Assembly: GCA_050732775.1 (NCBI GenBank)
Contig: JBOHRN010000055.1
Span: 52,137-116,136, forward strand
DNA length: 64,000 nucleotides
DNA from: JBOHRN01 sp050732775
Lineage (GTDB): Bacteria > Gemmatimonadota > Gemmatimonadetes > Longimicrobiales > Longimicrobiaceae
Reading direction: 5' to 3'
Part shown: one piece after another, positions 41,868 to 51,373 of the stretch
Position numbering within the stretch: the first letter of the stretch is position 1
Layout: each line of letters begins with the position of its first letter
Notes under the pieces: generated by a model
Seen by the model: the letters and a program-made list of their open reading frames with translations, nothing else
What the model was told of the DNA's origin: nothing
Database searches by the model: none
Translations under genes and position numbers: made by a program

Positions 41868-44054
41868 ATGAACAGTTTACAGACCATCCGCTTTATGCCC
41901 ATCTTCCTGCTCGCCGGGGTAAGCTGCGCGCCCGGCACGCCGCCCCCACCCGTTCCGGTGCCGGCCGCCACCGGAGCGGGCGCGAGCGAGCTCCCCGAAC
42001 CGCCCACGGCCGAGCCCCGGCCGCGCGCGCTGACCATCCACGGCGATACCCGTAGCGACGACTACTACTGGCTCAGGGAGCGCGACAACCCCGAGGTGAT
42101 CGCCTACCTGGAGCGCGAAAACGCCTATACCGAGGCTCTCACGGCTCACACCGGGCCCTTGCGCGACACCCTTTTCCGGGAGATCAAGGGGAGGATCAAG
42201 CAAGACGACAGCTCGGTGCCGGTCCGGATCGACGACTACTTTTACTACACCCGCTACGAAGAGGGGGAGGATTATCCGATGCGCGCGCGCAAACGCGGCT
42301 CTTTGGACGCCCCCGAGGAGGTGCTCCTCGACCAAAACGAGCTGGCCGAGGGGCATGGATTCTACTCCGTGGCCGGCTTTCGCACCTCGCCTGACCACCG
42401 CCTGCTCGGCTTTGCCGACGACACCGTGGGCAGGCGCGTCTACACCCTCCGCTTCAAGGATCTGGACAGCAAGGAGATGTTGCCCGACGAAATCCCAGGC
42501 ACTTCGGGCAACTTCGCTTGGGCCAACGACAACCGGACGGTCTTCTACACCGTGCGCGACCCGCAAACGCTGCGCTCCTTCAGGGTGTTCCGGCACGCGG
42601 TTGGTACCGACCCGGCCGCCGACCAGCTGGTCTACCAGGAGAGTGACGAGGAGTTCTCGGTGGGCGTCGGTAAGACCAAGTCGGACGCGTACCTGCTGAT
42701 CGGGTCGTATCAGACGCTCTCGACCGAGTACCGCTACCTGGACGCCGACGACCCCGCGGGCGAGTGGACCCTCTTCGCCCCCCGCCGCGAGGAGCACGAG
42801 TACCACGTCGACCACCACGACGGGCACTTTTATGTGCGCAGTAACCGTGAGGGCGCAAGCAACTTCATGCTCGCGCGCACCCCTCTGGCCAACACCACGG
42901 AGCCAGCGTGGGAAGTGGTGATTCCGCACCGGGACGACGTGCTCTTGCAGAGTTTCGAGCTTTTCCGTGACCACCTGGTGGTAAGTGAGCGCAAAGGCGG
43001 CCTGGTCCAGCTCCGCGTCCGCCGGCTCAGCGACGGCAGCGAGCACTACCTAGATTTCGACGAAGCGGCCTACCTGGCGTATCTGACCGGCAACGCCGAG
43101 TTCGAGACTGGCGTGCTCCGCTTCGGCTACACCTCCATGACCACTCCTAGCTCGACTTACGACTACGACATGGGCACGCGCGAGCGCACGCTGCTCAAGC
43201 GGGAGGAGGTGCTGGGCGGCGGCTTCGACCCGGCCGCTTACCGGACCGAGCGGCTAGACGTCACGGCGAGGGACGGTACCCGTGTTCCCGTCTCCCTGGT
43301 CTACCGCGCCGACACCCGGACCGATTCGGCGCCGCTCTTGGTCTACGGCTACGGTTCGTACGGGGCCAGCATCGACGCGACCTTTAGCCACGCCCGGCTG
43401 AGCTTGCTCGAGCGGGGCTGGGTGTATGCCATCGCGCACGTCCGCGGTGGACAGGAGCTAGGGCGCGGCTGGTACGAGGACGGCAAGCTTCTGAACAAGA
43501 AGAACACTTTTACCGACTTCATCGACGTGAGCGAATTTCTGCTCCGCGAGGGGTACGGCGACCCCGGGCAACTCTTTGCGATGGGCGGCAGCGCCGGGGG
43601 CCTACTCATGGGTGCGGTGGTCAACCTGCGGCCCGATCTGTACCGGGGGGTGATCGCGGCGGTCCCCTTCGTGGACGTGGTAACCACCATGCTCGACCCC
43701 ACCATCCCGCTGACCACCTTCGAGTACGACGAGTGGGGCAACCCGAACGACCCCGAGTATTACCACTACATCCTCTCCTACTCGCCGTACGACAACGTGG
43801 AGCCGAAGGAGTATCCGCATATGCTGGTCACTACCGGCTTGCACGACTCCCAGGTGCAGTACTGGGAACCGGCCAAATGGGTGGCTAAGCTACGCGCCGT
43901 CAAAACCGGCGACAGCGTGCTCTTGCTCAAGACCAAGATGGAGGCGGGTCACGGCGGCGCCTCGGCCCGCGATGAGCGTTACCGGGAGATCGCCTTCGAG
44001 TACGCCTTTCTGCTCGATCTGGCGCGACCAACCGCGGGGGAGCCGGGGAGTTAG
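41868..44054 (+). CDS. S9A prolyl oligopeptidase / oligopeptidase B, exported
   Basis: 728 aa. An N-terminal signal peptide (PIFLLAGVSCAPG, weak lipobox) precedes a seven-blade beta-propeller and an alpha/beta hydrolase domain. Catalytic residues: Ser in GGSAGGLLMG, Asp in GLHDSQVQYWEPAKW and His in EAGHGGAS. HVRGGQELGRGWYEDGK and YDEWGNPND fit oligopeptidase B (PtrB), which cuts short peptides after basic residues. The signal peptide suggests that it works in the periplasm on small peptides. The cleavage specificity is inferred from the family. Confidence 0.93.
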   Translation: MNSLQTIRFMPIFLLAGVSCAPGTPPPPVPVPAATGAGASELPEPPTAEPRPRALTIHGDTRSDDYYWLRERDNPEVIAYLERENAYTEALTAHTGPLRDTLFREIKGRIKQDDSSVPVRIDDYFYYTRYEEGEDYPMRARKRGSLDAPEEVLLDQNELAEGHGFYSVAGFRTSPDHRLLGFADDTVGRRVYTLRFKDLDSKEMLPDEIPGTSGNFAWANDNRTVFYTVRDPQTLRSFRVFRHAVGTDPAADQLVYQESDEEFSVGVGKTKSDAYLLIGSYQTLSTEYRYLDADDPAGEWTLFAPRREEHEYHVDHHDGHFYVRSNREGASNFMLARTPLANTTEPAWEVVIPHRDDVLLQSFELFRDHLVVSERKGGLVQLRVRRLSDGSEHYLDFDEAAYLAYLTGNAEFETGVLRFGYTSMTTPSSTYDYDMGTRERTLLKREEVLGGGFDPAAYRTERLDVTARDGTRVPVSLVYRADTRTDSAPLLVYGYGSYGASIDATFSHARLSLLERGWVYAIAHVRGGQELGRGWYEDGKLLNKKNTFTDFIDVSEFLLREGYGDPGQLFAMGGSAGGLLMGAVVNLRPDLYRGVIAAVPFVDVVTTMLDPTIPLTTFEYDEWGNPNDPEYYHYILSYSPYDNVEPKEYPHMLVTTGLHDSQVQYWEPAKWVAKLRAVKTGDSVLLLKTKMEAGHGGASARDERYREIAFEYAFLLDLARPTAGEPGS

Positions 44055-44177
44055 AGCCGCCCGCACTCCCGGCACCTGGCTTGCCTAGACACGACCAGTG
44101 GCGTAGTTATCACTTCTCGCAAAGGGAACCGGCTCCGGGCGGCCCGGAGCGCTACTTCACGAGCACGCAACGTTTGG

Positions 44178-45788
44178 ATGGCAACCACCTTGGAGCAACC
44201 GGCCACCAGCCAGCACGGCCTTGACCGGCACGGCCTTGAAAACCCCGGCGAGGTCCACTGGAACCTCTCCCCGCCCGAACTGGTCGAGCACGCCATCCGT
44301 CGTGATGAAGGCGTACTGGTCGAGGGCGGACCATTTGCCGCGATCACCACCCCCCACACCGGCCGCTCTCCCAACGACCGCTTCGTGGTCCGCGACGAGC
44401 ACTCCGAGGAGCGGGTCTGGTGGGGCGAGGTGAACGTACCGTTCGACCCGGAGAAGTACCGGGTGCTGCGCGCTGGGGTGGTTGACTACCTGGAGGGGCA
44501 AGGCGAGCTCTTCGTGCGTGACGTGTACGCCGGGGCCGATCCGGCCTACCGCTTGAGGGTACGGGTGGTGAACCAGAACGCTTGGCAGAACCACTTCGCC
44601 CACAACATGTTCCGGAGTCCTAAAGAGGACGAGCTGCCGGCTTTCGAACCCGAGGTCACCATCCTCCACGCGTCCGGTCTCCAGGCCGACCCGGGCCGGC
44701 ACGGCACCAATAGCGGCGCCTTCGTGGTAGTCAACCCCGGGGCGGGCGAGGTGCTGATAGGGGGGACCGAGTACGCGGGAGAGATCAAGAAGTCGATTTT
44801 TTCGGTGCTCAACGGGCTCCTTCCCCGGCGCGGGGTTCTCTCCATGCACTGCTCGGCCAACCTGGGCCCGGACGGCGACACCGCACTTTTTTTCGGGCTC
44901 TCGGGCACGGGCAAGACGACTCTCTCGGCCGACCCGGAGCGCAAGTTGATCGGCGACGACGAGCACGGCTGGAGCGACGACGGGGTGTTCAACTTCGAGG
45001 GCGGTTGCTACGCCAAGGCGATCCGTCTCTCCGCCCGCGGGGAGCCCGAAATCTACGCCACTACGCGGATGTTCGGTACCATCCTGGAAAACGTCGTGGT
45101 CAGGAGTGACCGCACGGTTGACTTGGATGACGACCGGATCACCGAAAATACCCGCGCCTCGTACCCCCTCTCCCACGTTCCCAACTTCGTCGAGTCGGGC
45201 CGCGGCGGACACCCGCGCAACATCGTCTTCCTCACCGCTGACGCCTACGGTGTGCTCCCCCCCATTTCCCGGCTCACCCCCGAGCAGGCGATGTACCACT
45301 TCCTCTCCGGGTACACCGCCAAAGTGGCTGGCACCGAGCGCGGGGTGACCGAGCCGAAAGCCACCTTCTCGGCGTGCTTCGGGGCGCCCTTCCTCATGCT
45401 CCACCCGTCGGTGTACGCCGGCTTGCTGGGCGAGAGGGTGGCCGCGCACGACGCGCGAGTGTGGCTGGTGAACACCGGCTGGACGGGCGGACCGTGCGGG
45501 ATCGGCCACCGCATGGAGCTGGCCCATACCCGGGCCATGATCTCCGCGCTTCTGGCGGGCCAGCTCGACGGTGTGGAAACGGAGCCGGACGCCGTCTTCG
45601 GTCTGCACATCCCCCAGCGCGTTCCCGAAGTCCCGGACGGAGTTCTGCGCCCGCGCGCGAGCTGGGACGACAAGGACGCCTATGACGCCCGCGCCCGCGA
45701 ACTGGCGGGGATGTTCCGCGAGAACTTTGGCCAGTTCGCCGCCGAGGTACCCGGGAAGGTTCTGGAGGCGGGACCTCCGGGCGGCTGA
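44178..45788 (+). CDS. pckA: Phosphoenolpyruvate carboxykinase (ATP)
   Basis: 536 aa. It converts oxaloacetate plus ATP to phosphoenolpyruvate and CO2, the entry to gluconeogenesis. Kinase-1a loop GLSGTGKTTLS (about residues 238-248), the metal-site DDEHGW, RSPNDRF, EFAGEIKK-type GTEYAGEIKKS and NTGWTGGPCGIGHRM are all canonical for the ATP-dependent family. The ATG at 44178 follows a 123-bp gap after the oligopeptidase. Only 6 bp separate it from the HD-domain gene, so these may be cotranscribed. Confidence 0.97.
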   Translation: MATTLEQPATSQHGLDRHGLENPGEVHWNLSPPELVEHAIRRDEGVLVEGGPFAAITTPHTGRSPNDRFVVRDEHSEERVWWGEVNVPFDPEKYRVLRAGVVDYLEGQGELFVRDVYAGADPAYRLRVRVVNQNAWQNHFAHNMFRSPKEDELPAFEPEVTILHASGLQADPGRHGTNSGAFVVVNPGAGEVLIGGTEYAGEIKKSIFSVLNGLLPRRGVLSMHCSANLGPDGDTALFFGLSGTGKTTLSADPERKLIGDDEHGWSDDGVFNFEGGCYAKAIRLSARGEPEIYATTRMFGTILENVVVRSDRTVDLDDDRITENTRASYPLSHVPNFVESGRGGHPRNIVFLTADAYGVLPPISRLTPEQAMYHFLSGYTAKVAGTERGVTEPKATFSACFGAPFLMLHPSVYAGLLGERVAAHDARVWLVNTGWTGGPCGIGHRMELAHTRAMISALLAGQLDGVETEPDAVFGLHIPQRVPEVPDGVLRPRASWDDKDAYDARARELAGMFRENFGQFAAEVPGKVLEAGPPGG

Positions 45789-45794
45789 GCCGCC

Positions 45795-47111
45795 GTGAGA
45801 GTGGAAGAAGAAGCCGGCCGCGAAAAAGTAGTCCGGGACCCCCTATGGAGTACGGTCACGCTCGACCAGACCGCGCTCCGTATCGTGGACGCCCCCGGCT
45901 TCCAGCGGCTCCGGCGCGTCCGCCAACTAGGCTTCGCCTACCTGGTCTACCCCGGTGCCACCCACACCCGCTTTGATCACGCCCTGGGCGTGTATGAACT
46001 CACCCGCCGCGCCCTCGCCCTGCTCGGCGAACGGGGCGAGCTGAAGACGGTCGATCCATTCGAACCGCGGCTGGTCCCCTACGCGGCCCTGCTCCACGAT
46101 ATTGGCCATTACCCCTTTTCGCACGCCCTGGAAGAGCTGCCGGGAGCCCGCGTGCCGGGCCACCACGAGCAGCTCGCCGGGCGCTTCCTGTCAGAGGGAG
46201 AGATCGGGGACGCCTTGCGAACCCTCCACCCCGAGGCGCCAGAGCTCGTAGCCGCCATGATCCGTGGGGGCTCGGACTCTTCTCTGCGGGGGTTGGTGGC
46301 CGGGAGCTTGGACCTGGACAAGATCGAGTACCTCAAGCGGGACGCCTTCTTCTGCGGGGTGCCGTACGGAGCGGTGGACGTGGACCGGCTGCTCCACTCC
46401 CTGGCGGTGGTGGCCGACCCCGAGACCGGCCGGCGGGAAGTAGGCATCCGGGAGAAGGGGCTCTCGGCGCTGGAATCCCTCCTTTTCTCCAAGTATCAGA
46501 TGTTCAGGAACGTCTACTGGCACCACGCCGTGCGGTCGGCGACTTGCGTCTACAAACGGATGGTCCGGGAGGCGATCGACGCGGGCGCGGTACGGCCGGA
46601 CGAACTAGTCGGTCTCTCCGACGACGAACTGACCTCGTTGCTGGCCGCCCGGCGACGGATGGGGGGGATCTGGTTGCCGGCGCTTCTGAACCGACGGCTT
46701 CCCAAGCGGGCCCTGGAGATTTCGGGCGACGCCTTGCGCGCCGCCCCGCTAGAGGCGTGGATCTACGATGACGCCCGGCTATTGGAGCGGCTGGAAGCCC
46801 GCTTGGCGGGAGAGCTTTCCCTGCCCGCTGGCACGCTGTTCCTGGACTACCCCAGGAAGCCCGAGATGATGGGGCTCGACCTGCTCCTGCGGGGTCGCGA
46901 CGATTCGGTGCAGCGCTTGGGAGCAGGGGGTAGGGCCGGACTCATCGACCTTCCCCGGGTCGCCGACGAACTGTATCACTCCGCCCGGGTGCTACGCGTC
47001 TTCACGGTGGAGCGGCGCCGGATCGACCCCAAGCCGGTGCTGGAGATACTGAAGCTTCCTCCGCCCCAACTGGAAGCGCGTCTGGACCAGAGTTCCCCTC
47101 TCTTATCTTGA
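45795..47111 (+). CDS. HD-domain phosphohydrolase (SAMHD1/dNTPase-like, COG1078)
   Basis: 438 aa from a GTG. The HD metal site is complete: THTRFDHALGVYE, LLHDIGHYPFSH and the late Asp in SLDLDKIEYLKRD. FQRLRRVRQLGFAYLVYPGA is typical of COG1078 proteins related to dNTP triphosphohydrolases and SAMHD1. It probably hydrolyses nucleotides, though many members have no assigned substrate. Its last 110 nt overlap, antisense, the 3' end of the PP2C gene. Confidence 0.9.
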   Translation: MRVEEEAGREKVVRDPLWSTVTLDQTALRIVDAPGFQRLRRVRQLGFAYLVYPGATHTRFDHALGVYELTRRALALLGERGELKTVDPFEPRLVPYAALLHDIGHYPFSHALEELPGARVPGHHEQLAGRFLSEGEIGDALRTLHPEAPELVAAMIRGGSDSSLRGLVAGSLDLDKIEYLKRDAFFCGVPYGAVDVDRLLHSLAVVADPETGRREVGIREKGLSALESLLFSKYQMFRNVYWHHAVRSATCVYKRMVREAIDAGAVRPDELVGLSDDELTSLLAARRRMGGIWLPALLNRRLPKRALEISGDALRAAPLEAWIYDDARLLERLEARLAGELSLPAGTLFLDYPRKPEMMGLDLLLRGRDDSVQRLGAGGRAGLIDLPRVADELYHSARVLRVFTVERRRIDPKPVLEILKLPPPQLEARLDQSSPLLS

Positions 47112-47826
47112 CCAAGATCACGGTGACGTTATCCCGGCCCCCCGCCGCGTTGGCCGCGTCGATCAACTTCGAGGCGTGCTCTTCCAGGGAGCCGCTCCCG
47201 GCCAGAGTGCGTTCGATCTCCTGGTCGGGGATCATGCGGGTGAGCCCGTCCGAGGCCAAGAGCAGGACGTCGCCGGGGTAAAGCTCGCCGCTCAGAAGGT
47301 CGGGCTCGGCCGGAAGATCGGCCGAGAGGACCCGCAACAGGAGGCTGCTCTGGGGGTGGCTCTCGGCCTGCTCGGCCCGGAGCCGGCCCCGGTCGATTTC
47401 CCGTTGCACCCAAGTGTGATCATGGGTAATAAGCTCTAGCCGCCCCGACCGCCACAGGTAGGCCCGGCTATCGCCCAACTGGCCGATCCAGAACCCCCCG
47501 CTGGGCCGGAGTACGCACGCGGTCACCGTGGTGCCCATCTCCCGCAACGACGGGGCCTGGGAGATTTTGCGGCGGATCGCTCCCTGGGCCGAAAGGAGTC
47601 CGCTCGCGAGCGCCTCTTCCGGATCGCCCCCGCCCTCGACCGCGCCGGCGAGCGCCTCGCCCAGCACCCGGGTGGCGAGCCGGCTGGCTACGTCGCCGGC
47701 CGCGTGTCCTCCCATCCCGTCCGCCACCACGAACACCCCGCGCCCGGCGTCGACTCTGAAGGCGTCCTCGTTCCGCTCCCGCTCCCGGCCGACATGGCTG
47801 CGGCCGGCGGCCGTCCACGAGATCAT
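47002..47826 (-). CDS. PP2C-type serine/threonine protein phosphatase
   Basis: 274 aa. Metal-binding motifs of the bacterial Stp family: RERNEDAF, VVADGMGGHAAGD, GDSRAYLWR, LASDGLTRMI and GGRDNVTVILVKI. It dephosphorylates Ser/Thr kinase substrates. The domain ends near residue 240; the remaining 33 or so residues are Pro/Ala/Gly-rich and are encoded opposite the end of the HD gene. The start overlaps the stop of the FHA gene by 4 nt, so a phospho-threonine reader and a phosphatase are made together. A cognate kinase is not in the window. Confidence 0.93.
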   Translation of the reverse strand: MISWTAAGRSHVGRERERNEDAFRVDAGRGVFVVADGMGGHAAGDVASRLATRVLGEALAGAVEGGGDPEEALASGLLSAQGAIRRKISQAPSLREMGTTVTACVLRPSGGFWIGQLGDSRAYLWRSGRLELITHDHTWVQREIDRGRLRAEQAESHPQSSLLLRVLSADLPAEPDLLSGELYPGDVLLLASDGLTRMIPDQEIERTLAGSGSLEEHASKLIDAANAAGGRDNVTVILVKIREGNSGPDALPVGAEEASVSPAPAWGRSGAAPP

Positions 47827-48290
47827 ACGGGCGCTAGCAGCAGAAAGAGGATCAGTGCGGCGGCGAGCAGGAACGCTGCCCAGAAGACGAGCCTGGCGCT
47901 CATCCGCCGGCTGGCGGGTTTGCTGACTTCGGCCGGCCGCGGGGGTGGCTCAAGCGGGGCGGCTCCCCGAAAGTGGAGCCGAACGGCTCCAAAGTGGACT
48001 GAACAGCCGAAGGGGAGCGGGGTGGGGACTTCGGCCGGGATGGTTACCCCCTCGACCACGGTTCCGTTGGTTGACTCCAGGTCGGTGAGCCGCCAGCCGC
48101 CGTCCGCGTACTCCAGCCGGGCGTGGAGCGCGGAGACCGAATCATCGGGCAGCACGATCTCGTTACTCTCCTCCCGGCCAATGCGGTTGAGGCGCCGGGT
48201 GACGGGGATCTCCCGGCCCACCTCGGGCCCCGCCCGCACCCGGAACACGGCCAGGGCGCCGGCGTCAGGATGATCGGCGGATGGTAACAT
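47823..48290 (-). CDS. FHA-domain protein with C-terminal membrane anchor
   Basis: 155 aa. The FHA phospho-threonine-binding core is clear: RIGREESNEIVLPDDSVS, HARLEY, DLESTNGTVVEG and LPFGCSVHFG. A Pro-rich linker leads to a C-terminal transmembrane helix (LVFWAAFLLAAALILFLLL), placing the FHA domain on the cytoplasmic face. It is coupled to the PP2C gene by a 4-nt overlap, so it may recruit phosphorylated proteins for that phosphatase. Confidence 0.92.
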   Translation of the reverse strand: MLPSADHPDAGALAVFRVRAGPEVGREIPVTRRLNRIGREESNEIVLPDDSVSALHARLEYADGGWRLTDLESTNGTVVEGVTIPAEVPTPLPFGCSVHFGAVRLHFRGAAPLEPPPRPAEVSKPASRRMSARLVFWAAFLLAAALILFLLLAPV

Positions 48291-48343
48291 GGGCGGACAA
48301 GATAGTTAAATTCACACCCATACTTCAACCCTCGTGCCGGGAG

Positions 48344-48373
48344 TTGACGGGTGGGCTGTTCGCAGAGTACAAT
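48344..48373 (+). promoter_or_regulatory. Sigma70-type promoter for the diguanylate cyclase gene
   Basis: TTGACG (48344-48349), 18-nt spacer, TACAAT (48368-48373), each five of six. Predicted start near 48380 rules out the upstream in-frame start at 48334 and supports the GTG at 48400. Confidence 0.65.
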
Positions 48374-48399
48374 TTATATACCGTTACTCTCCCCTTGCC

Positions 48400-50124
48400 G
48401 TGAGCTCGACTCTCGCCGCCCTCCTACTACTCTCCTCGCTCCCCGACACCACCGGAGCGGTGGTCGGCTTGGGTGGGGTGTGGCGCTTTCAAACCGGCGA
48501 CAACCCGGAGTACGCCTCGCCGGCCCTCGACCACAGTGGCTGGGAGGGCATCCGGGTCCCCGGCCGGTGGGAGCGCAACCACCCCGGCTATGACGGGGTG
48601 GGCTGGTACCGGCGGACGGTCACGCTCCCGCCCGTCGCTAGGAGCGGGACCGTGGCGGTGGAGGTGGGCACGGTGGGCGACGCCTACCAGCTCTTCTGGA
48701 ACGGAGTCAAGATCGGCGAGGCAGGTGGCTTTCCGCCCAATTTCCACGAGGCGATCGGCAGAAAGCTCTTTCCGGTGCCTTCTCCGGCGCTGGCCGCGGC
48801 CGAAGACGGAGTCCACACCGTGGCGGTCCGGGTCCACAACGAGTACAGGTACGGCGGGCTCATCGGCCAGCTGCGGGTGGGCCGGTACGACCGGATGGTC
48901 CCCGCCGGGCTGGGGGCCGACCCCTTCGTCTTCGCCCTGGCGGCGGTTTTCCTTGCCGTCGGAGTGTACCACCTAGCTTTCTTTTTGCGCCGCATCCCCG
49001 CGCGCGAAAACCTCTACTTCTCCCTAATCTGCCTCCTCTTCGCGGTCTACGGGCTCACCTATGCCCCCACCGTAGCGGCGGGGATGGCTCCATTCATCAG
49101 TCCGTACCGGCTCCAGCTCCTGATGGTCTTCACCATCGTACCCGTATTCCTCTCGCTGGCGTGCCGGCTCTTCGGGCTCCACGCTACCTGGTGGGAGCGC
49201 GTGGTTGGAGGCGTCTTCCTGCTGGGGATTCCGCTGGGGGCGGTGGTGCCGATGACCTGGGTGGGTTGGTTCCACGACGTGGGCAACTTGGTGATGGTGG
49301 CGGCGCTCGTCATCACCGTGGTACGGGCCGCCCGGGTAGTCACTCTGCGGGCCCCCCACGCGAGGATACTGTTAGCCGGGAGCGGCGCGGTGGCGGCCAC
49401 GGTGGGGTGGGACGTGCTGAGTTTGTTCGGGGTGGTACCGCAACTCCGCGTCATCCCCGACGTGTTCGGGGTCTTCTGGTTCGGGGCGCTCGCCTTTCTC
49501 CTCTCGGTGGGGCTGGCCACCGCGCGTCAGTTTGCCGACGCGGAGGTTACCGCCCGCTCCGACACCCTCACCGGACTGGACCGCCGCCACGTCTTGGAGC
49601 TCTCCTTGGAGCTCGAGCTCCGGCGGCTGGAGCGAACCGGGGGTAAGGTTTCGTTGGTGATGATCGACCTCGACTACTTCAAGCAGATCAACGACCGGTA
49701 TGGGCACCGGAAGGGGGACGAAGTCTTGGTGCGGGTGAGCCGCGTGCTCCGCCACAGCGCCCGCAACATCGACGTTATCGCCAGGTGGGGGGGAGAGGAG
49801 TTCGCCGTCCTCCTCTGCGACAGCGACGTAGACGGGGCGCTAGCCTTCGCCTCCCGGTGGCGGGAGCATCTGCGAGGGTTGGAGCTGCCGACCTCCGACG
49901 GACGGCTGCGGGTAAGCGCCAGCGCGGGCATCGCCAGCGGGGTAGTGGGGATTAGTCCGGAGCGGCTGATCGACGCGGCCGACCGCGCCCTCTACCGGGC
50001 CAAGCGGGAGGGGAAAGACCGGACCCGAGCCGTATCCCTCTCGGTAGCCCCCGAGGGAGGGGTAGTGGAGCGGGAGGTGCCCGTCCCGGAACCTGAGATC
50101 ACCCTCCAGAACACGGGGACATGA
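48400..50124 (+). CDS. 7TMR-DISM diguanylate cyclase
   Basis: 574 aa from the GTG at 48400, chosen because the promoter lies just upstream and the next residues form a signal peptide (STLAALLLLSSLPDTTG). A periplasmic jelly-roll-like sensor (GVWRFQTGDNPEY, DHSGWEGIRVPGRW) is followed by seven hydrophobic helices of the 7TMR-DISM type (about residues 195-400) and a C-terminal GGDEF domain. The active loop is GGEEF, with the inhibitory I-site RNID five residues before it, so it should make c-di-GMP from two GTP and be product-inhibited. The periplasmic ligand is probably a carbohydrate-like molecule, by analogy only. Confidence 0.92.
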   Translation: MSSTLAALLLLSSLPDTTGAVVGLGGVWRFQTGDNPEYASPALDHSGWEGIRVPGRWERNHPGYDGVGWYRRTVTLPPVARSGTVAVEVGTVGDAYQLFWNGVKIGEAGGFPPNFHEAIGRKLFPVPSPALAAAEDGVHTVAVRVHNEYRYGGLIGQLRVGRYDRMVPAGLGADPFVFALAAVFLAVGVYHLAFFLRRIPARENLYFSLICLLFAVYGLTYAPTVAAGMAPFISPYRLQLLMVFTIVPVFLSLACRLFGLHATWWERVVGGVFLLGIPLGAVVPMTWVGWFHDVGNLVMVAALVITVVRAARVVTLRAPHARILLAGSGAVAATVGWDVLSLFGVVPQLRVIPDVFGVFWFGALAFLLSVGLATARQFADAEVTARSDTLTGLDRRHVLELSLELELRRLERTGGKVSLVMIDLDYFKQINDRYGHRKGDEVLVRVSRVLRHSARNIDVIARWGGEEFAVLLCDSDVDGALAFASRWREHLRGLELPTSDGRLRVSASAGIASGVVGISPERLIDAADRALYRAKREGKDRTRAVSLSVAPEGGVVEREVPVPEPEITLQNTGT

Positions 50125-50134
50125 AGTAGCCGGC

Positions 50135-50158
50135 TAAGGGAACTTCAAACTACCCTTA
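50135..50158. terminator. Weak inverted repeat between convergent genes
   Basis: TAAGGG (50135-50140) and CCCTTA (50153-50158) flank 12 nt in the 38-bp gap between the diguanylate cyclase and M23 genes. The stem is short and there is no T-run, so terminator function is only suggested by position. Confidence 0.3.
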
Positions 50159-50162
50159 TCCT

Positions 50163-51182
50163 TCAATAACGCCGCGCTACCACGGTGGGCGCCCGCGACA
50201 GCACCGAGGAGAGGGCGTGCTGTTCCCGCCGCCACGTAGGCTGGTACCCCACCCCGCCCCCCGGGCCCGGCTCCTCCATCGCGGCCACCGGGTCGACCGG
50301 TCTTCCACCCTTGCGGATCTCGTAATGGAGGTGTGCCCCGGTGGCCAGCCCACTGGAGCCGACGTACCCGATCACCTCTGCTCCACTCACCAGCACCCCT
50401 TCGGAGATCCCCTCGCCGAACTCCGAGAGGTGGGCGTAACGGGTTGCGTAGCCGTTGGGGTGGCGGATCTCCACCATCTTTCCGTAGCCTCCCCGCCGTC
50501 CCGCCGCCACCACCACGCCGTCGGCCGCGGCCCGTACCGGCGTACCGGCCCGCGCCGCGTAATCGACGCCGGCGTGCGGGAGCATCCGTTCCAGAATGGG
50601 GTGTAGCCGCCGCCGTCCAAAAGGCGAGGAGATCACGGTCCGGGCCAGGGGACGCAGCCAGGAACCTCCGTCCAGAGGCCGGCCGTGGAGGTCGTAATAG
50701 CCGGGGCGGTCGTCCCTGTCGAAGAGGAAGGCGTGGTGCAACCGCCCCCCCACCGCCGCCTCGGCGGCCAGCACCCGCACCGAGCGGGCGCTCCCGTTGG
50801 GAAGCACCGACCGCTCGTACGCCAGCCGCAGCCGTCCCCCCCGCGCCAATCCGCCGGCTCCTAGTAGGGAAGCGAAAATCTTGTCGAGGTGGGCACCCAC
50901 CATGTCCAACTCGGCCCTCGGCACCGTGCCCGCCAGGGAGCCGAGGGCGTCCCGGAAAGTTCCGCGCGCGTACCCTCCCAGGTAAAAGGTGTCGGTGCTG
51001 AGAGAGAGGGCCTCTACCGGGGAGAGCTCCAGGGGAGGCGGGGTACGGCCGTGCAGCACCGCCCCCGGAGCCCCTAGCCCGAGCGCGAGCCCGCCCGCCA
51101 CCACCAGGGTGCCCGCCCAGGCGGCTTTGCGCCCGGAAAGGGGGCGCGTGCGCACCCAGCGGGGGAGCCGTTTAGAAGGCAT
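50163..51182 (-). CDS. M23 family peptidoglycan endopeptidase
   Basis: 339 aa. A basic N-terminus and single hydrophobic segment (WAGTLVVAGGLALGLGAP) export or anchor it. The C-terminal LytM domain holds the zinc ligands HAGVDYA and HLHYEIRKGG, with SSPFGRRRLHPIL and GYGKMVEIRHPNGYATRYAHLS. The middle region (LAYERSVLPNGSARSVRVLAAE) resembles the OapA/Csd3-like substrate-regulating part. It would cut peptide cross-links in the cell wall. It is monocistronic and convergent with the cyclase gene. Confidence 0.92.
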   Translation of the reverse strand: MPSKRLPRWVRTRPLSGRKAAWAGTLVVAGGLALGLGAPGAVLHGRTPPPLELSPVEALSLSTDTFYLGGYARGTFRDALGSLAGTVPRAELDMVGAHLDKIFASLLGAGGLARGGRLRLAYERSVLPNGSARSVRVLAAEAAVGGRLHHAFLFDRDDRPGYYDLHGRPLDGGSWLRPLARTVISSPFGRRRLHPILERMLPHAGVDYAARAGTPVRAAADGVVVAAGRRGGYGKMVEIRHPNGYATRYAHLSEFGEGISEGVLVSGAEVIGYVGSSGLATGAHLHYEIRKGGRPVDPVAAMEEPGPGGGVGYQPTWRREQHALSSVLSRAPTVVARRY

Positions 51183-51373
51183 ACTAAGGGATCGGTAGAG
51201 TGGACCGAGAGCGAGCTAGCAGTAGAAAAGCAAGCGCCGTACCCCTATTCCTCAGGCCGGCCACCATGATCTAACCCGTGGTGGTATGAGTAGTTACAAC
51301 TGTAGCTGCAAATTCTGGCAGGAGCACCTCCGTGCCGAAAGCGGAAAAATTTTCCGGCTCGGAAGGGCACCCA
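51183..51373. other. Intergenic region with short inverted repeats
   Basis: No gene seen. It contains CCACCA/TGGTGG arms (51261-51266, 51279-51284) and a palindrome CGGAAAA-A-TTTTCCG near 51341-51355. It should hold the promoter of the M23 gene, but I could not identify convincing hexamers. Confidence 0.4.
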
